A stretch of 64,000 nt of DNA from Adiantum capillus-veneris (taxonomy: Eukaryota; Streptophyta; Polypodiopsida; Polypodiales; Pteridaceae): assembly GCA_014529385.2 (NCBI GenBank), contig CM043942.1, positions 37,422,969 to 37,486,968 of the forward strand, given 5' to 3'. This document shows positions 12,441 through 24,567 of this stretch, piece after piece. The notes under the pieces are model-generated. The model was not told where the DNA came from. It saw only the letters and a program-made list of their open reading frames with translations, and did no database searches. Position 1 is the stretch's first letter, and every line of letters begins with the position of its first letter. The position numbers and the translations under genes were made by a program.

Positions 12441-13715
12441 CTTTAAAGGTGATGACTTGAGCTCAATCTCAAGAAGATACAAAACTGCAACCGTTGAGAA
12501 GGAAAACATATTGCTACCTCAAACAAAAATAAAAAACTTATCAATGAGAACTGGTAGAAACTTTTGGAAATCCAAACAAGGTAAAATGAAAGCAAAGAGG
12601 TTGAAAGAGAAAACAAAATTGGAAACAAAACTAGACCAAACAAAAGAACAACTTAGAGAGAGCAGGAGAGCAAGAAAGATACAAAGGGTTTGAAAGAGTT
12701 GAAGACTGACTGAGGTGATTTTTTCTTGGTGGAGAAAGTGAATGAGCACTTGAAGGCAATATTGCAAGCATATGCTGCAAGGCCCAATAACAACAACAAA
12801 CAAACTCTGGAGCAAAGACTGCTGACCTATCTTCATCAAGAAGATGAAACTAAGAAAGGAAGTCTATAAAAGACTTCTTGAGACTGCTCAAGCCTTATTA
12901 CAGTCTAGAGGTCCAAAGTTCCCTAAGCCTTTAATGCATAAGTTGGGACTAGAAAACTCAAGAACACGAGAGGAAACAGAGTGGAAGAGATCATGTGCTC
13001 ATATTTTCTTTTCATAATCCAGAAGAAAAAAATCAAAATCAAAACAGCAAACAAGGAAGAACCAATGACCACAAAGATAATGGAAATGTGACAGAGATTA
13101 TGTGACAGAGTGGAAGAGATCATGTGCTCATATTTTCTTTTCATAATCCAGAAGAAAAAAATCAAAATCAAAACAGCAAACAAGGAAGAACCAATGACCA
13201 CAAAGATAATGGAAAACACAATAGATGAAGGAAGATCTTTAGAGATTGAACCGATTCTTGAAGTGGACGAGCCGTAGCCACAATCCTTATGGAAATTGAT
13301 CAAAAACCAAAAAGATGGTAGTGCTACTTTACACTTAGCACCTATCCCTGAGATCAACATGGAACATGAATTTTTCCAAGGAGATATAGAATCTCTATAT
13401 GGGGATGTCGGGTCTGTAACATCTGAAGAGATCAAACCACACTCTCTACAGACTTTGTCATCTTTCATAGGAGAACTCGAAACAAAATCTGAGGTAAGAG
13501 TGATACCTTCTCAGTGGAAAGCCACACCAAAAATGATGGATACCAAGAGCTTGCACGAATTGATGTCTACTCCTATACAATGTACACTTTCTTTCTCAGA
13601 ACTACTGAAAACTAGACCGCTTCTATGGGGCCAAATAGAAAAACACCTGAAAAAGATAGGGTTGAAAATCGCTTCACACGACGAACTCGCAAATGAAAAC
13701 ATGGATGAAACTTAG
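12441..13715 (+). pseudogene. GP-1 gag-protease linker, broken
   Basis: This region is polar and basic: a KENILLPQTKIKNLS to RESRRARKIQRV stretch at 12487-12690 is followed by fragments ending at 13715. The segment PHSLQTLSSFIGELETKSEV (13440-13497) aligns with PYSLRTLPSYMGEYETKSDV of GP-3, and IEKHLKKIGLKI near 13640 aligns with the stretch just before the GP-3 protease. It carries no known catalytic motif. The 111-bp direct duplication lies within it. Confidence 0.55.
12976..13215. repeat. 111-bp direct duplication, identical copies
   Basis: Bases 12976-13086 and 13105-13215 read the same, starting ACAGAGTGGAAGAGATCATG and ending GATAATGGAAA, with an 18-base spacer. I see no mismatch by eye. 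It sits in the decayed GP-1 linker, so it is a later local event. Confidence 0.9.
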
Positions 13716-15000
13716 CTAAGAAACCACAGGTGGGTGATTACTGTGAAGGCAAGGAAGGAAACACCACCTTACCACTCGAGTATAAAGGAGTGAAAACAAT
13801 AGCCATACTTGACAGTAAGGCTAGAATAGCCATTGCTATGAAAGAAATCTGGGAGAAATGGGAAAGACTAACTCTCAGGAAATTGCACATGAAATTGTAA
13901 TTAGGAGACAAGTATGTAGAGAGACCATTAGTGATGCTAGAACACATCATTGTATCCTCTTGCAGAATAGAGTATGAACACACGTTTGTTGTAGTTGACT
14001 TTTGAAAATGCAACAACTTTGAGGTTATTTTAGGCGGCCATTCCTACGTCAACTCAACATGGTCCAAGATTGGAGCTATGCCCATCTCTATTTGTAGCAC
14101 AAGGGTGTCACAATCAAGGTTAATACCAAGAATTATAGTTATAGGGATGTAATCCGAACTCCAATAGAAAACCATTAGGGAAATTGTTTTGGTCTCTCAA
14201 ATGGGCCCTATAAGGACTTTGACTTTCTCCCTCTTGTCCAAAACCAACGCATAGTAGAATTTTTACAAATGAAATTAAAACTTGTTGAAATTTTTGGATT
14301 TAGAATGTACTCATTGAGATCTATCCATTGATACATAGCATGCCATCATATTTCTTACAATCTAGAAGATTCCATTTTTTGATGTGACAACTCTGTCTTA
14401 TAAACGAAATCTCTTCCCACATTTCAACTTTAGTGGGGCGGTCATAACTTCTACAAATCAACTCCAAATTTATTAGATTTTAGGAATTTAGAACCTACAT
14501 TCTAAGATCTTTCCAATGATATATTGGTTGATAGGGTTTTGACAAAGCGCTTATGTACTTCATCGGGTTGCCCACTTTGGACAAGAGAGGCAAAGTCAAA
14601 CCTCCTTATATGGCCCCTTTGAGAGTCCAAAGTTTTCCTAATGTTTTTTGTCACGGATGAAGGAACACAATTACCTGCTTGGGTAGTGAAGGATTCTCAC
14701 ATTTGGATGTGCGGAGCATTAGAAATGTGGGAGTCTTAGCAAGGAAGATTGCATCCTAGAGCGTTCATTAGAAGATAAAGCTTACATTAAGGAGTCATTT
14801 ACAGAGGAGTTGTTTGAATCCTTTGGATGGGATCAAATATTGGCGACTCTTGATGTCTGTGTAAATGAGGTAACCAACACCATATTTTGTGACGAAAATG
14901 GCTACGATACGATACCCTTTCTAATGGTTTCAATTATCCAAGAAACAAAGAATATCTCAAAAATAACTGAAATAGAACAGATAAGCGATTGCAAATAGAT
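13716..15000 (+). pseudogene. GP-1 retropepsin and following domain, broken
   Basis: This is the aspartic protease of GP-1. GDYCEGKEGNTTLPLEYKGV is followed by TIAILDSKARIAIAMKEIW (about 13795-13850), aligning with AILDSGAGVAIATKEVW of GP-3. The active-site triad DSG is changed to DSK (Asp codon at 13811). Later blocks are RIEYEHTFVVVDF (13970-14005) and a frameshifted RPFxRQL region. After the inserted inverted-repeat element (14173-14643) the frame resumes with TQLPAWVV (about 14670), IWMCGA, then ESFGWDQILATLDVC and FCDENGYDTIPF (14810-14925), all shared with GP-3. The altered triad and stops make it inactive. Confidence 0.65.
14173..14643. mobile_element. 471-bp element with terminal inverted repeats, copy 2
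   Basis: Same repeat as 10344-10813. The left end CATTAGGGAAATTGTTTTGG and right end TTTTCCTAATG are inverted copies, and the inverted match continues inward through the CTCCCTCTTGTCC / GGACAAGAGAGG blocks. It interrupts the GP-1 protease region exactly where GP-3 is continuous, which shows it is an insertion. No obvious target-site duplication is left. Confidence 0.7.
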
Positions 15001-16181
15001 AGTAGATGAAATTTCTATATGGGATCTTCCATACAATGATAAAGACAAATACCATGATTTGAGGAAAGATGACTTAGGGATCGATGCTGAAGACGAACTT
15101 TCAAGTGGCTATGACATCACTCCCTAATTTACGATAAAGGTATAGAAGGAACCTAATGAGGTTTGTGAGTGTGAAAGAAGAAAAGGTGAGACAAAAGCTA
15201 CATCATGGATCATGATGCCAAAGTGCAAACAAAGGAAGCAGAGCAACCACAAGAATATTTCATCATTGACATACCCAAGGAATAAAAAAAATATGATTCA
15301 GACAAGCCGACTCCAAAAAAAGCACAAATGAAAGAAGATGTTGGAGTGAGGCTTTCAAATTCAACGTCAAATGTTCAACAAATGCAAGATCAAAGGAAGA
15401 ACAAGAATAAGGAAGAAGATCGATTGTCTCCTACGATGATCAAATTCAGAGACAGGACTCAAAATCACATGTTTAGCTATGATAGATCCTTATGAAAAAG
15501 AATTAAATGTCTTATGGCACATTGATAATGATGGGAAAGCCACCAATCATCGAGCTAGAATAAACAGTGTACACAAGTTCTAAAACGGTAATTCCTAGCT
15601 TTGAGGTGGTAGAAGTCGTACTAAGTTGAGTATTGGGAAGTTCAAGAACACTTTCTACATAATCGACTCCCATCACATAAAAGAGAATCTTGTCTTGAAA
15701 AAAAGTTGGACGGACATCTTCTTTCAACCACAAGAAAAAGCTTCAACAAAAACGCCATCAAAATCTCCAAATGCACCTCAAGTTGATGCAAAAAAGGAGC
15801 AACCGAGCATCGCAAAAAAAGGTAAAGCTAAAAAATATGAAGTAGATCGACCTTACAAGACGACTTTACCTTCAACGAGCCTCCATCAAAATTCCTACAT
15901 AGCTTCTATGTCAAAATCCAAACCATCGACAATGCAATGGAGATCAAAGCAAAAGTCTATCAACCGAAGTTTCTATCACAAAAAACAATCCACAAGAAGT
16001 CAAAGAGAATCAATCAAGTATTGATATCCAAAGAGCAACATAAAGTCAAAGACCAAGTTTGGATACATCAAGCACAGATTCAACTTCAACAACCAAAGAT
16101 CATCGAGTGGGTTGCATCAAATGAGTCAATCATTGCTCAAGGCTACTTCCAAGGAAACGCTAGTGTTTGGACCAAAAACAT
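15001..16181 (+). pseudogene. GP-1 basic tail with degraded W-x-P-K repeats
   Basis: The region downstream of the protease is rich in K, Q, S and P. From about 15930 to 16110 the frame shows repeated motifs spaced 13-20 residues: QWRSKQKSI, QVLISKEQ, QVWIHQAQ and EWVASN. Their counterparts in GP-2 and GP-3 are cleaner W-(I/V)-P-K units. The frame ends at 16181 where the G1 repeat starts. No RT, RNase H or integrase is present. The function is unknown; a nucleic-acid-binding tail is a guess from the charge. Confidence 0.45.
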
Positions 16182-17443
16182 TGTTTTGATCATAACTCAC
16201 AAACTATTATGAATTAGCCTGAACCTTTCAACTAGAGATAAAACACATCATTTAAAACATTTTTTCTCTTGGGTGTCATGTGAAAATCACAGATGAGCTA
16301 AGAGTCATGGTAAAAAAGAGCTTGCTACCCACTGCAAGCTCCTTGGAGTACCACTATATAGATTCACCGGATGAGCAAACCCACTTAACCAATTGTAGAT
16401 CTTGATAAAACTTGATGATAAATGTATTTAGGTCTCCGTTATCACTTCAAGAATGTGAGTTATTAACTATTGGGAGTAGGTTCATTGTGAATATGGTTTA
16501 TGGTTAAGGGCTGAGATCCTTCATGGATTATGGTTGTGATATTGATTGTGGAAGCCAATGTGGCTCTTGGATTTTTTTCCAGGATATGGTTATGCTATCA
16601 AAATTTTTACAGCCATGTTATGTTCTAAAGTGGTCATGTAGGATTGGTTGCGCGTCACCCCAAGTTGGGTAGATTGCTCACCCATGTGATGTGATTGGGT
16701 TATGGTTTATGGTTTTCACCATGAAGTGAATTGGATGGTTATGGTTGATGTGTAAGAGTAGAGACCCTATACAATTTGACCACTTGGAAAAGATTGTTTG
16801 TGTATATGGAAGATGCTATCGTGATTGGACTCATGCGTTATGTTTCTCCTGGCAGTGTTGCCACAATACTAAGATCACCTACATTGCTTAGCTTTATATG
16901 AAAGGGTCGTTGACTTGGGGCTTTGCTGGATCGGGGGTGTTATCTAGGTCTTCTTTTTTGTTAGGCTCATCTACATGGTTAGTGCGTCGGAAGTTAAATG
17001 ACCTCATGGGTAACGCATCACGGATATTGCCTTGGCTTTGCCTAAACACACGATGTTGGACATCAAAGAGGTGTGCCGCTTAAACTGGTATGGTTGGTGT
17101 TGATACCCTACCACCTGTTGGTATTTGGGATCCTTGGAGAGCTCGGGTTCATGGAGGGAGGCGAAGTGGCCTCAACCTATAGGTTGGAGGTGTTCTGGCT
17201 CGCTCCTGATGAAGTGAAATTCTCTCTGCTCATAGTAGAGCGAAAGTGGATGGCTGGACCGGTCGATCCCTACATAGGTTCCGTTGCTCTGTTAGTTATT
17301 TTGTTATACTTTTTGATGTTATGGTATACCTAGATTTTGTTATTGTATTAATACATGGTTTCTTGTTTCATTTAGATGGAGCATTTAAAGATTCTCTGTT
17401 GTCATCCTCTTGTGTCTCTGCACACTCTATTTCACCCTCCACT

Positions 17444-17504
<61 letters not shown>

Positions 17505-17793
17505 TCTTGCAATGTGGTGTACACATATGTTCACCCTTCACAATTTTAATTTTTTTCTTGAGCATGCTTTTATTAATAACACCCATTCAAAGGTAGCACT
17601 AATTTCTACGTGCCTTTGGAAGCAGTCTGGCTCATGGCCTAAAATCCATGCTAGGTCGGACACTGAGAACTCCTCTCCTATGCAAATTCTTCCGCAACTC
17701 TGATGTATTGAAAATTGTATTGTATATGAAAAACTGGATAGAGATGTAAATTGTGTATTTCGTGCATAGACCCCTGGGGAGGGGTATCTCTCA
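16182..17793 (+). mobile_element. G1 5' LTR-like region
   Basis: This segment starts TGTTTTGATCATAACTCAC and ends GGGGTATCTCTCA, followed two bases later by a primer-binding-site-like sequence. It is similar to 29708-32042 (G2), which keeps about 700 bases (30020-30735) missing here. Shared words include GGTTAAGGGCTGAGATCC and CCCCTGGGGAGGGGTATCTC. Position before a PBS and TG...CA ends support an LTR. The exact left end is uncertain, and the two copies belong to separate elements or to a tandem arrangement rather than being a proven LTR pair. Confidence 0.5.
17449..17502. repeat. (CT)n microsatellite in the G1 LTR-like region
   Basis: A CT run of about 54 bp, at the position matching the shorter CT run at 31749-31771 in G2. 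Confidence 0.95.
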
Positions 17794-17795
17794 AC

Positions 17796-17808
17796 TGGTA
17801 CCTGAGCC
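17796..17808 (+). other. Degraded primer-binding site of G1
   Basis: TGGTACCTGAGCC, two bases after the TCTCTCA end of the LTR-like region. It resembles the initiator-tRNA-Met complement TGGTATCAGAGC; G2 has the better TGGTATCAAAGCC at the same place. Confidence 0.5.
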
Positions 17809-18058
17809 TATGTTTAAGGTTATGGGGATAGCCTAAAGCCTGATACTAGTAAGGTTAGTTATGCATCATGCACGCATTCATACATGCTGTTTGGGAAAGG
17901 ATACTGTATTCATAATGCATCTATGAGTGGCATTGATTGGTAATATCTATTTAACTTGTCTTCTTGTATGAAATTATGTAGCCAGAGTTATGGTGAAGTG
18001 GTTGAAGTGTTCAAAAACGGTATTGAGACTTCTTTGAATGTTTGTTTTGTAGTAATAA

Positions 18059-19270
18059 ATGACTCCTAAAGTGAGTCTGAATGCTTAAGCAAGGGAAATG
18101 AGGTTTTGGCCATAGTGTTCAACAATATGGCAACACGGTTATCAAGGGATGCAAGGGAACTCTTTTACTTAGAAATTCGGACCAAAGTCTTTGTAATTCC
18201 AGGAAACACAACTTGTCGAAAAAGTGTTGATCAAAGTTACCTTACCCGTCACCAAGAACCCTTCCATCAATTCTTTATTTACATTGATGATAGTCCAAGA
18301 GACTGGTTTGTCAACCTCACACTAATTCATGTGGTCATGTGTAGAAGATATGTTCTACTATTGGATCTTTTGTTTTGTCACTCTAACTAGCTTGAGTGAT
18401 GGGGTGTGTGTGTAGATGACTGACATCTTATCTCGAGGGATATGGAAAAATATATTCTCTCTCCTTATGGTGGAGGAGCATCTTCAGGCAGGAGTGGAAA
18501 TGCACCGACTTGTCACGACCACGCATGATGTCAACGAGAGGGTTACTATCCATGGACCGTATTGTGGCTAATATAATTTGAGAATGATACCATTATGCTG
18601 CAAAACCCGAGTTTAGACCACCTGAACATAAACCCTTTCCTGTTGGGAGTATTGAATGGATTCAATCCAAGTTGGGAAAGAAGATCATTGACACAAACCA
18701 AATGTTGTATACAAATGTTTATGAACTTATCCTAAGGATGACAAAGGAAACTTGGATAGCTAGGAACATACTTGCCTTAGTAATTGCTACAGGATGTTTT
18801 AGCATTGTCGTGTCAAATGTATGGGGCCGTCAATGCTAGACCAATCCTTTAGTTTGGTACCTTGGAATTTGCTCTTTGACTTGTTTGGAAAATCCATAAT
18901 CCACAATCCTCACCATGTAAAAATTTTGTACAATGCCTATAAGAGACCCTAGTGCCTCGCAGATTGTGCAGAAACACACAACTCTGATGGATGGAACATA
19001 TCGGACATATTTCCTAATGAGTTCTTACTTTGACAACTACTTCGGTTACAGAAAGACAATAATTCATAGCAAAATGGGAGTACCTATAACTAATCGATCA
19101 CTTACTCCGTAGTGGTATGATTCACCTGTCAATGAGGAAACGTTTCAACTAAAGATCAAGAAAGATTATTGGGATCAACCGTCCGATATACTCAAAGAAT
19201 GGGATAGCTATGATCCTTTGGTGGAAGGGTGTCACAATGGCTACTATCGGGTTCATTATGTTAGCCATTA
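18059..19270 (+). pseudogene. ORF-X of G1, unrecognised, broken
   Basis: This coding-like segment lies between primer-binding site and gag and is shared with G2 (32308-34700). Conserved stretches are VFNNMATRLSRDARELFYLE (about 18115), YFGYRKTIIHSKMGVPITNR (about 19038), KIKKDYWDQPSDILKEWDSYD and VEGCHNGYYRVHYV (19150-19265). Compared with G2 it lacks about 1.2 kb (32618-33817). Many stops break it. Plant Tat/Ogre gypsy elements carry an extra ORF upstream of gag, which is the nearest precedent I know; I do not recognise this protein. Confidence 0.5.
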
Positions 19271-19539
19271 GGATTTATTTGAAACTTTCGAGACACTTTG
19301 TAGTTTTTGGGACCCTAAATATTTTTGCGATGTAGAAATTGATTTAATTTATTTGTTATTCCTTCTCCTACATTCTTGTCTTATTCTCAACTGTCAATTT
19401 TATTTTGCTAAAAGGACTTCAAGCGGACTAAGATATTGTACTAAGAATGACCTAGGTTGATATGGTGCAGTAAGTTACCATACCTCCTAGAGAAAATTTA
19501 GCTGCTGTTTATGCCAATGCGTCTATTTCTCCTCAACAA

Positions 19540-19791
19540 ACTATCATTGATAGGGACACCAATGCTATGCTTCGCAAGTCTCAACATGGAAACTTCAGCT
19601 GGAAGGCAAAGATATAAGCAAAATTCTTGAACATTGGATTGAGCACATGGATAATTACTTTGATTTGGCTCATTCGTCTCTGCAGAGAACAAAGCTATTA
19701 TTGCTAAGTTCAAACTAAAAAAATAGCCAAGCATTGGTAGAGAGACCATTGCATAAAGAACGACGTTGACCCTAATGCAGTAACTTGGGAT
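19540..19791 (+). pseudogene. G1 gypsy gag, first part, split by element D
   Basis: The frame reads EGKDISKILEHWIEHMDNYF, then ENKAIIAKFKLK, HW*RDHCIKNDVDPNAVTWD, the standard start of a plant gypsy gag core. It stops at 19791 where the LTR of D begins. The missing next block is found at 28257, beyond the far LTR of D. One Trp is a stop codon and there is at least one shift, so it was decayed before or after the split. Confidence 0.7.
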
Positions 19792-19968
19792 TGTTAACCC
19801 TCACGGCTCATGGACACCCTATCACCTACGACGGACGTTGTATTATTTACTTGGTAGAGTCAAATACCGGGCTTGTCAATCCAATAGGAAAAGGGTAAGA
19901 GTGATCATCGATGAGAGGGGCACTCTAACCGGAACATTCAAGGGATTAGTTGGCTAAGCATGGGAATG
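19792..19968 (+). repeat. Left LTR of D, truncated to its U3 start
   Basis: It begins TGTTAACCCTCACGGCTC like the right LTR. Similarity stops after GGCTAAGCATGGG, where unrelated sequence begins, so the promoter and R-U5 part present on the right are missing here. Confidence 0.8.
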
Positions 19969-20306
19969 CCATACACTAAGCTTGAATGGCACTCTGTGCT
20001 TCTTTTGTGGTGCAATTTTAATTGTAGGAAAGGTAAGGAAGGAGGATGTGTGTGTTGAGAAGAAGGATTTTGTGTTACTACTGTGTATTTTTTTTGTTAA
20101 TGGAGTTTTCAAAGGTACTGTGTTTTTTCTCTGTGTAAGGTGTTAGTATTAAGGTTGTTAGTTCTGTGTAATGTAATGTACAGTAAGTAGGAAGTAGATC
20201 TGTGAGAGCTAATAGAGTGTGTTAGTGTGTAACAATAGGTGTATTAGTTGGAAGTAGGTAGGTAGAGTGTGTGTGTGCTCTCGCACAGGCCGTGGCGACC
20301 TTATCC

Positions 20307-20355
<49 letters not shown>

Positions 20356-20805
20356 TTAAAAAAATAAAAAATTTAAAGGTAGGACCGGGATTGGGAATAT
20401 CTCCCAGATCCAAGCCCAAGCTCACGCTCAAGCTTACGCATTTATCGCCCTTTAAAATTACGAATTTTAGCTTCACACGTAGCTAAAAATCGACTTTTTT
20501 GAGGACCAACGGAGCTTCAGGTGACCGAACGTCGTGCTGTAAAGCACACCGTAATCCTCTGAGTGATACGCTCGTTTCGAGCTATCACACACTTTAATAA
20601 AAAAATAAATCGATCATTAAAAACATTAAAAAACCATTAAAAAAACATTAAAAACGTAAACAATACGAGTGAAAACGGACGCTTAAAAAAGTAAGCGGTT
20701 AACCTTCAAGGTTATTCGCCGACGCTTGTAGGGTGCCAAAGGCACATGCATCTGCGCTCTGGTTGTGTGCTAGAGACGAAGCAACCAGAGAGAATTTCGA
20801 CTTAA
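19969..20805. other. No gene; non-homologous filler with a TA repeat
   Basis: This sequence replaces the rest of the D left LTR and leader. It is GT-rich at 20040-20280, then has a (TA)n run, then AT-rich sequence with repeated CATTAAAAA words at 20605-20660. I found no primer-binding site and no partner for the GP-2 3' LTR start. Confidence 0.5.
20310..20352. repeat. (TA)n microsatellite
   Basis: An alternating TA run of about 43 bp; the open frames across it are artefacts. Confidence 0.95.
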
Positions 20806-23800
20806 GTGAGTTCTCAATATCCACCTACTTTAGGTTCCGGGCCCTCGGCGGGGACCCAAGGTAGTACAAACCAAGACCCAAACATAGCGGCTAGTGACTC
20901 TTCCTCTGACTACGACGTCATGGAGGGTTTCCCAATGCCTAATCCCGATAGCTCAAGCCAAGACATGCATGCCATGGGCCTGCGGCCCGGGCCGAGCGTG
21001 CTTAGCCGCTTGAAGGAAACCTTTAGTTGAGCCACTCGCTCCGAACATGGAGCTAATGATGTAAATGAAGGGGGTGGGGAAGTAAATTCTCCATTCATGA
21101 CCAATGTAGACCCTATACCCTTAGAGAATGTGCACGTGAATACTTCATTCACTGCACCTCCTGAATCTTTAGAGTTATTTCCCTCCGAGGTCATATTACC
21201 CAATGGTAGAAGCCTTGCCGAAGTGCAAGAGGTTGAGCGATATATCCTTGCAGCAAGGAAAAAGGAAATCAAGAGCTTACGCAAGGTAGAGCAACGAAGA
21301 GAGTTAAAAGCGAAAGCCCCTATGTCAATATCCTTGCTAAGAGAGCAATCAAGTGCTCTTGACTTAGCAACCGCTAAAGGGCAACATTGCATCTAGCTCA
21401 AAGGACACCCCTAACAACTCAATCCTAGATGGAGCGTTCTTAAATGAGAACTGGGAGTGTGAACTACAAACAGAAACTCTGACCGACCTATACACAGGTC
21501 ACACCTATCACGTGGGTTGGTTAGATGTCCTACAGTCCACAATGGGTGCGACTAGTGTGGAGGATCAACAACAAAGAGTTTGTGAGGTCATCCATAGGGT
21601 CATTGAGTTAGAGAGACAGAACAAGGGGATCAACATGCCTTCAACGGGTCTCATGAGATTCTTGGATACTGGAAAGGCTAAACAACCGACCTTATCGCAA
21701 ATGGAGACTCCCTCGGTATGTTGTTTCTCCAGGGGTCTCAGTGCAATTTGAGCCCACAAGTGATAGCTTCACCTTTCCAAGTCTAGTTCATCTTTCCCTT
21801 GATGACACCACGGCTACCATGCCTACCCCAATGATGGGCATGCCAAGAAACATGCCATGGACCTCATTTGTTAGTAAAGCACCGCTACATGGTAGCTCAA
21901 TGCCTGCAATAGTACCTACAAGTGTGTACCAATCGTATGCACCTATGGATCATCGTACTCATGTAGTCCCTACCCCTCCCATTGTTTCAACAACCTATGC
22001 TCCACAACCACAATACCCAAGTTCTTATTTCCATGGGACTATACCAACTAGCATTAGCATGTCACATACGACGTCTGCTATGCCTAGGGCCACACATATG
22101 AACTATGGACCACCACATGGCACAACATCGTACCCAATGTGGAACCCAAGGGCTTACTATGCACCAAGCCCAATGCCAATACCTACTCCATGTAGTCTCT
22201 GGAGCGCCTTCACCCACAGTGCCTGCTCACTTAGGTGACTTTGCAACATTTGCTCAAGCTATTGGTTGATCTATTGCTGAGAATATGCGTAACACGCCTG
22301 ATAGAGAGCCTAGAAGTAAGGCAGTACAAATATCCAAGCTCACACAAAAATTTAGTGGAGACGGGGATGTGAGAAATCATATCGAAGTGTTTGAACAAAT
22401 ATGCGATTCTCTAGGAGAACACAATGACCTGCATAAGAGTAATGCTTTAAGCCTAACCTTAAGTGGGAAGGCAGGGGATTGGTATAGAACCCTAAGGGTG
22501 GAAGAAAAAACGATTTACCCTACTCTTAGGAGACTGTTCTTGAAAGAATACATGCAAGAGGGAGTACTTTGGGGTGTAGCCTTTCAGCTCCAGAAAGCCC
22601 AACGAGAGGAAGGAGAGTCGGTGAGAGACTTTATTAGTCGCTTGAAGCATTTGAATTCTCGTTGTAATCCAAATGAGCGTTTTAAAAATAACTAATTGCT
22701 TGATAGATTCATTCAGGGATTATGACATGAGGATATCTACAATGGCCTAGTCATTAGAGGTATCACCACTTGGGAAGCAATCACCACCAATGCCATCCAA
22801 TTGGAGGATAATTTAATGATTCAAGGAGAAAGAGTGTCTGTTGAGCCTAAATATATTAGCTCACAAGCATCGGGGCATCATCCAATGACCCTAAAGCCTA
22901 TTGCTAAGGAGCCAAAGATATCTGAGATGACTTTAGCAGATCTCACCAAGGCTATTCAAGAGAGTCTTAGAGACAATCGTGCTCCGCAAAACAATCATAT
23001 GTATCCAAGAATGGAGCAACAATGGTGCTCAGTATGCTATGGACCGCATAGTACCAATGAATGCCCTACTTTTAGAGTAAAATTCAATGGGAATTACAAT
23101 GCATGTGGAAGGTATGGTCATCAAGATAAGGATTGCATAGTATTTAAGCGCACGATGGCTAATAGACCAACCTTAGCATGGACAGACACACCTCGAGTGC
23201 CTGCATTGATGCCGGCCCCACCTCTTGAACAAACATCACAACACATGGTCCCTAGGGCCCAAAATGTTGTTCAAACAACACCCTTACCACCTCCAGTGCT
23301 AGGACCGCAACCACCACATCCGAGAAACACTTCAGTGAATCAAGTGGGTTGTGAGTCATCTATTTCTTGTTTGGAAGGCTGTGAGGAAGATATAGATCTT
23401 AATATTGCCTATGGGATGGATGTGCTTGAAGAAAGTCCACAATACTACATGGAGGACTATTGGGGATAGGTCAAACCTGTATATCAAGTAGCTACTCTTG
23501 CGGCAAGAGGCCAAAATATCAATTACATTGCTAAGAGACCACCTCTTCAATGCTATGAGTGTGGAGGTCCGCATCGTGTAGCCGAGTGTCCTATTAGGCT
23601 ACAGAAGAACGCCCCGCTAATGCAAACCAATCAAGCGAGCACGTCTACAATGCCAATACTCATGTGTAATCGATATGGCATAGATCATTTGATTGCCCAA
23701 TGTCCAAATAATCCAGATGCATCGAAGATCGTGCCATTAAACTTTATTGAAGCTACCGAGGAGCCATCACAAAGTACACCTGTGGTACCGGTAAACGTAC

Positions 23801-24567
23801 TCACATGATCGATGCTCCAAAAATAAAATTATATTCTTGAGGAAAGAGACACGGCATCAATTGCCCAATCTAAAAAAAAGAGGAAAACACGAAGGAAGAG
23901 ATCGCAAAAATCAACGAAGTCAGACCCCAGTTCAAAGACCAACATAGGGACTGGTGAAGACCCCGTATATATGAACGACGCTGAAGAGGATTCTGATTCA
24001 GGTGAAACCATGGAGACCAAAATGTCCACTAAGATAGAAACCAACAAGGAAGACCTTCATGAGCCACAATGGCCAGGATCCAAGAAGAAGATAGGAACTT
24101 ATCCAAACCCTACAGAGGACATTGAGCGAGTCAAGCAATTAAGGAGTTTGGCAGAAGATACCCAAAGGAATCTAGAACCAGCACCTAGGCAGATCCAGGT
24201 TACAGACACCGTGTTCCCTACGCAACAACAACCTCACCAAGTCCATAGACCCTTAGCCATACCTAGTGTCATCCAAGAAGAAAGTGACTTAAAGTCATGG
24301 GAAAGTGGATGTACTCACTTCTTGATGGAAAGAATGTTTACAGAGCGACTACTTGATCCTATCGAAAAAATGGAAATCCCATCTTCCCCACGTCAAGGGG
24401 CTGAAGTCCAAAAGGTGCCGTTGAACATTGCCAAATTGATGGATTTCATGTCTTCAGAAGTTAGAACCACCATCATGTCCAAACTATATAAAGACCCTGA
24501 GCTAGTCTCAGCTCTTCGAGCCTTCCTTAATGGGGAACTAAAGTTTGGGCTACCACAATTTGCATAG
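20806..24567 (+). pseudogene. GP-2 gag with CCHC knuckles, large, broken
   Basis: Most of this 3.7-kb stretch is one plus-strand frame with stops (21028, 22693, 23467) and a double shift between about 21396 and 22285. The N-terminal part is acidic and proline-rich. A P/Y/M-rich segment lies at 21741-22238. The gag core has KFSGDGDVRNHIEVFEQI and GKAGDWYRTLRVEEKTIYPT (22350-22530), then QREEGESVRDFISRLKHL. Four CCHC-like knuckles follow: CSVCYGPHSTNEC, NACGRYGHQDKDC lacking its first Cys, CYECGGPHRVAEC, and CNRYGIDHLIAQC with Cys changed to Tyr. The domain order equals GP-3. It is unusually long for a plant gag. Confidence 0.65.

Larger units (their letters stand above)
10264..16181 (+). mobile_element. 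GP-1: decayed gag-protease LTR-type element
   Basis: Across this span the plus strand matches GP-3 (40546-50303) block by block: gag N-terminus, gag core, CCHC knuckles, linker with a PHSLQTL/ETKSEV block, retropepsin, FGWDQILATLDVC block, and a tail with W-x-P-K-like motifs. No reverse transcriptase or integrase is present. Two terminal-inverted-repeat elements (10344-10813, 14173-14643) and a 111-bp duplication (12976-13215) interrupt it. The right side stops at 16181, where the long repeat of G1 begins, so its 3' LTR is not seen. The 5' LTR was not found. Stops and frameshifts are frequent. Confidence 0.7.

Noticed and set aside
17246-17703. Open frames on both strands across the (CT)n run
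   Set aside because: Repeat-driven SL/RE frames with no domain.
20222-20486. Open frames across the (TA)n run
   Set aside because: They encode YI dipeptides from the repeat only.
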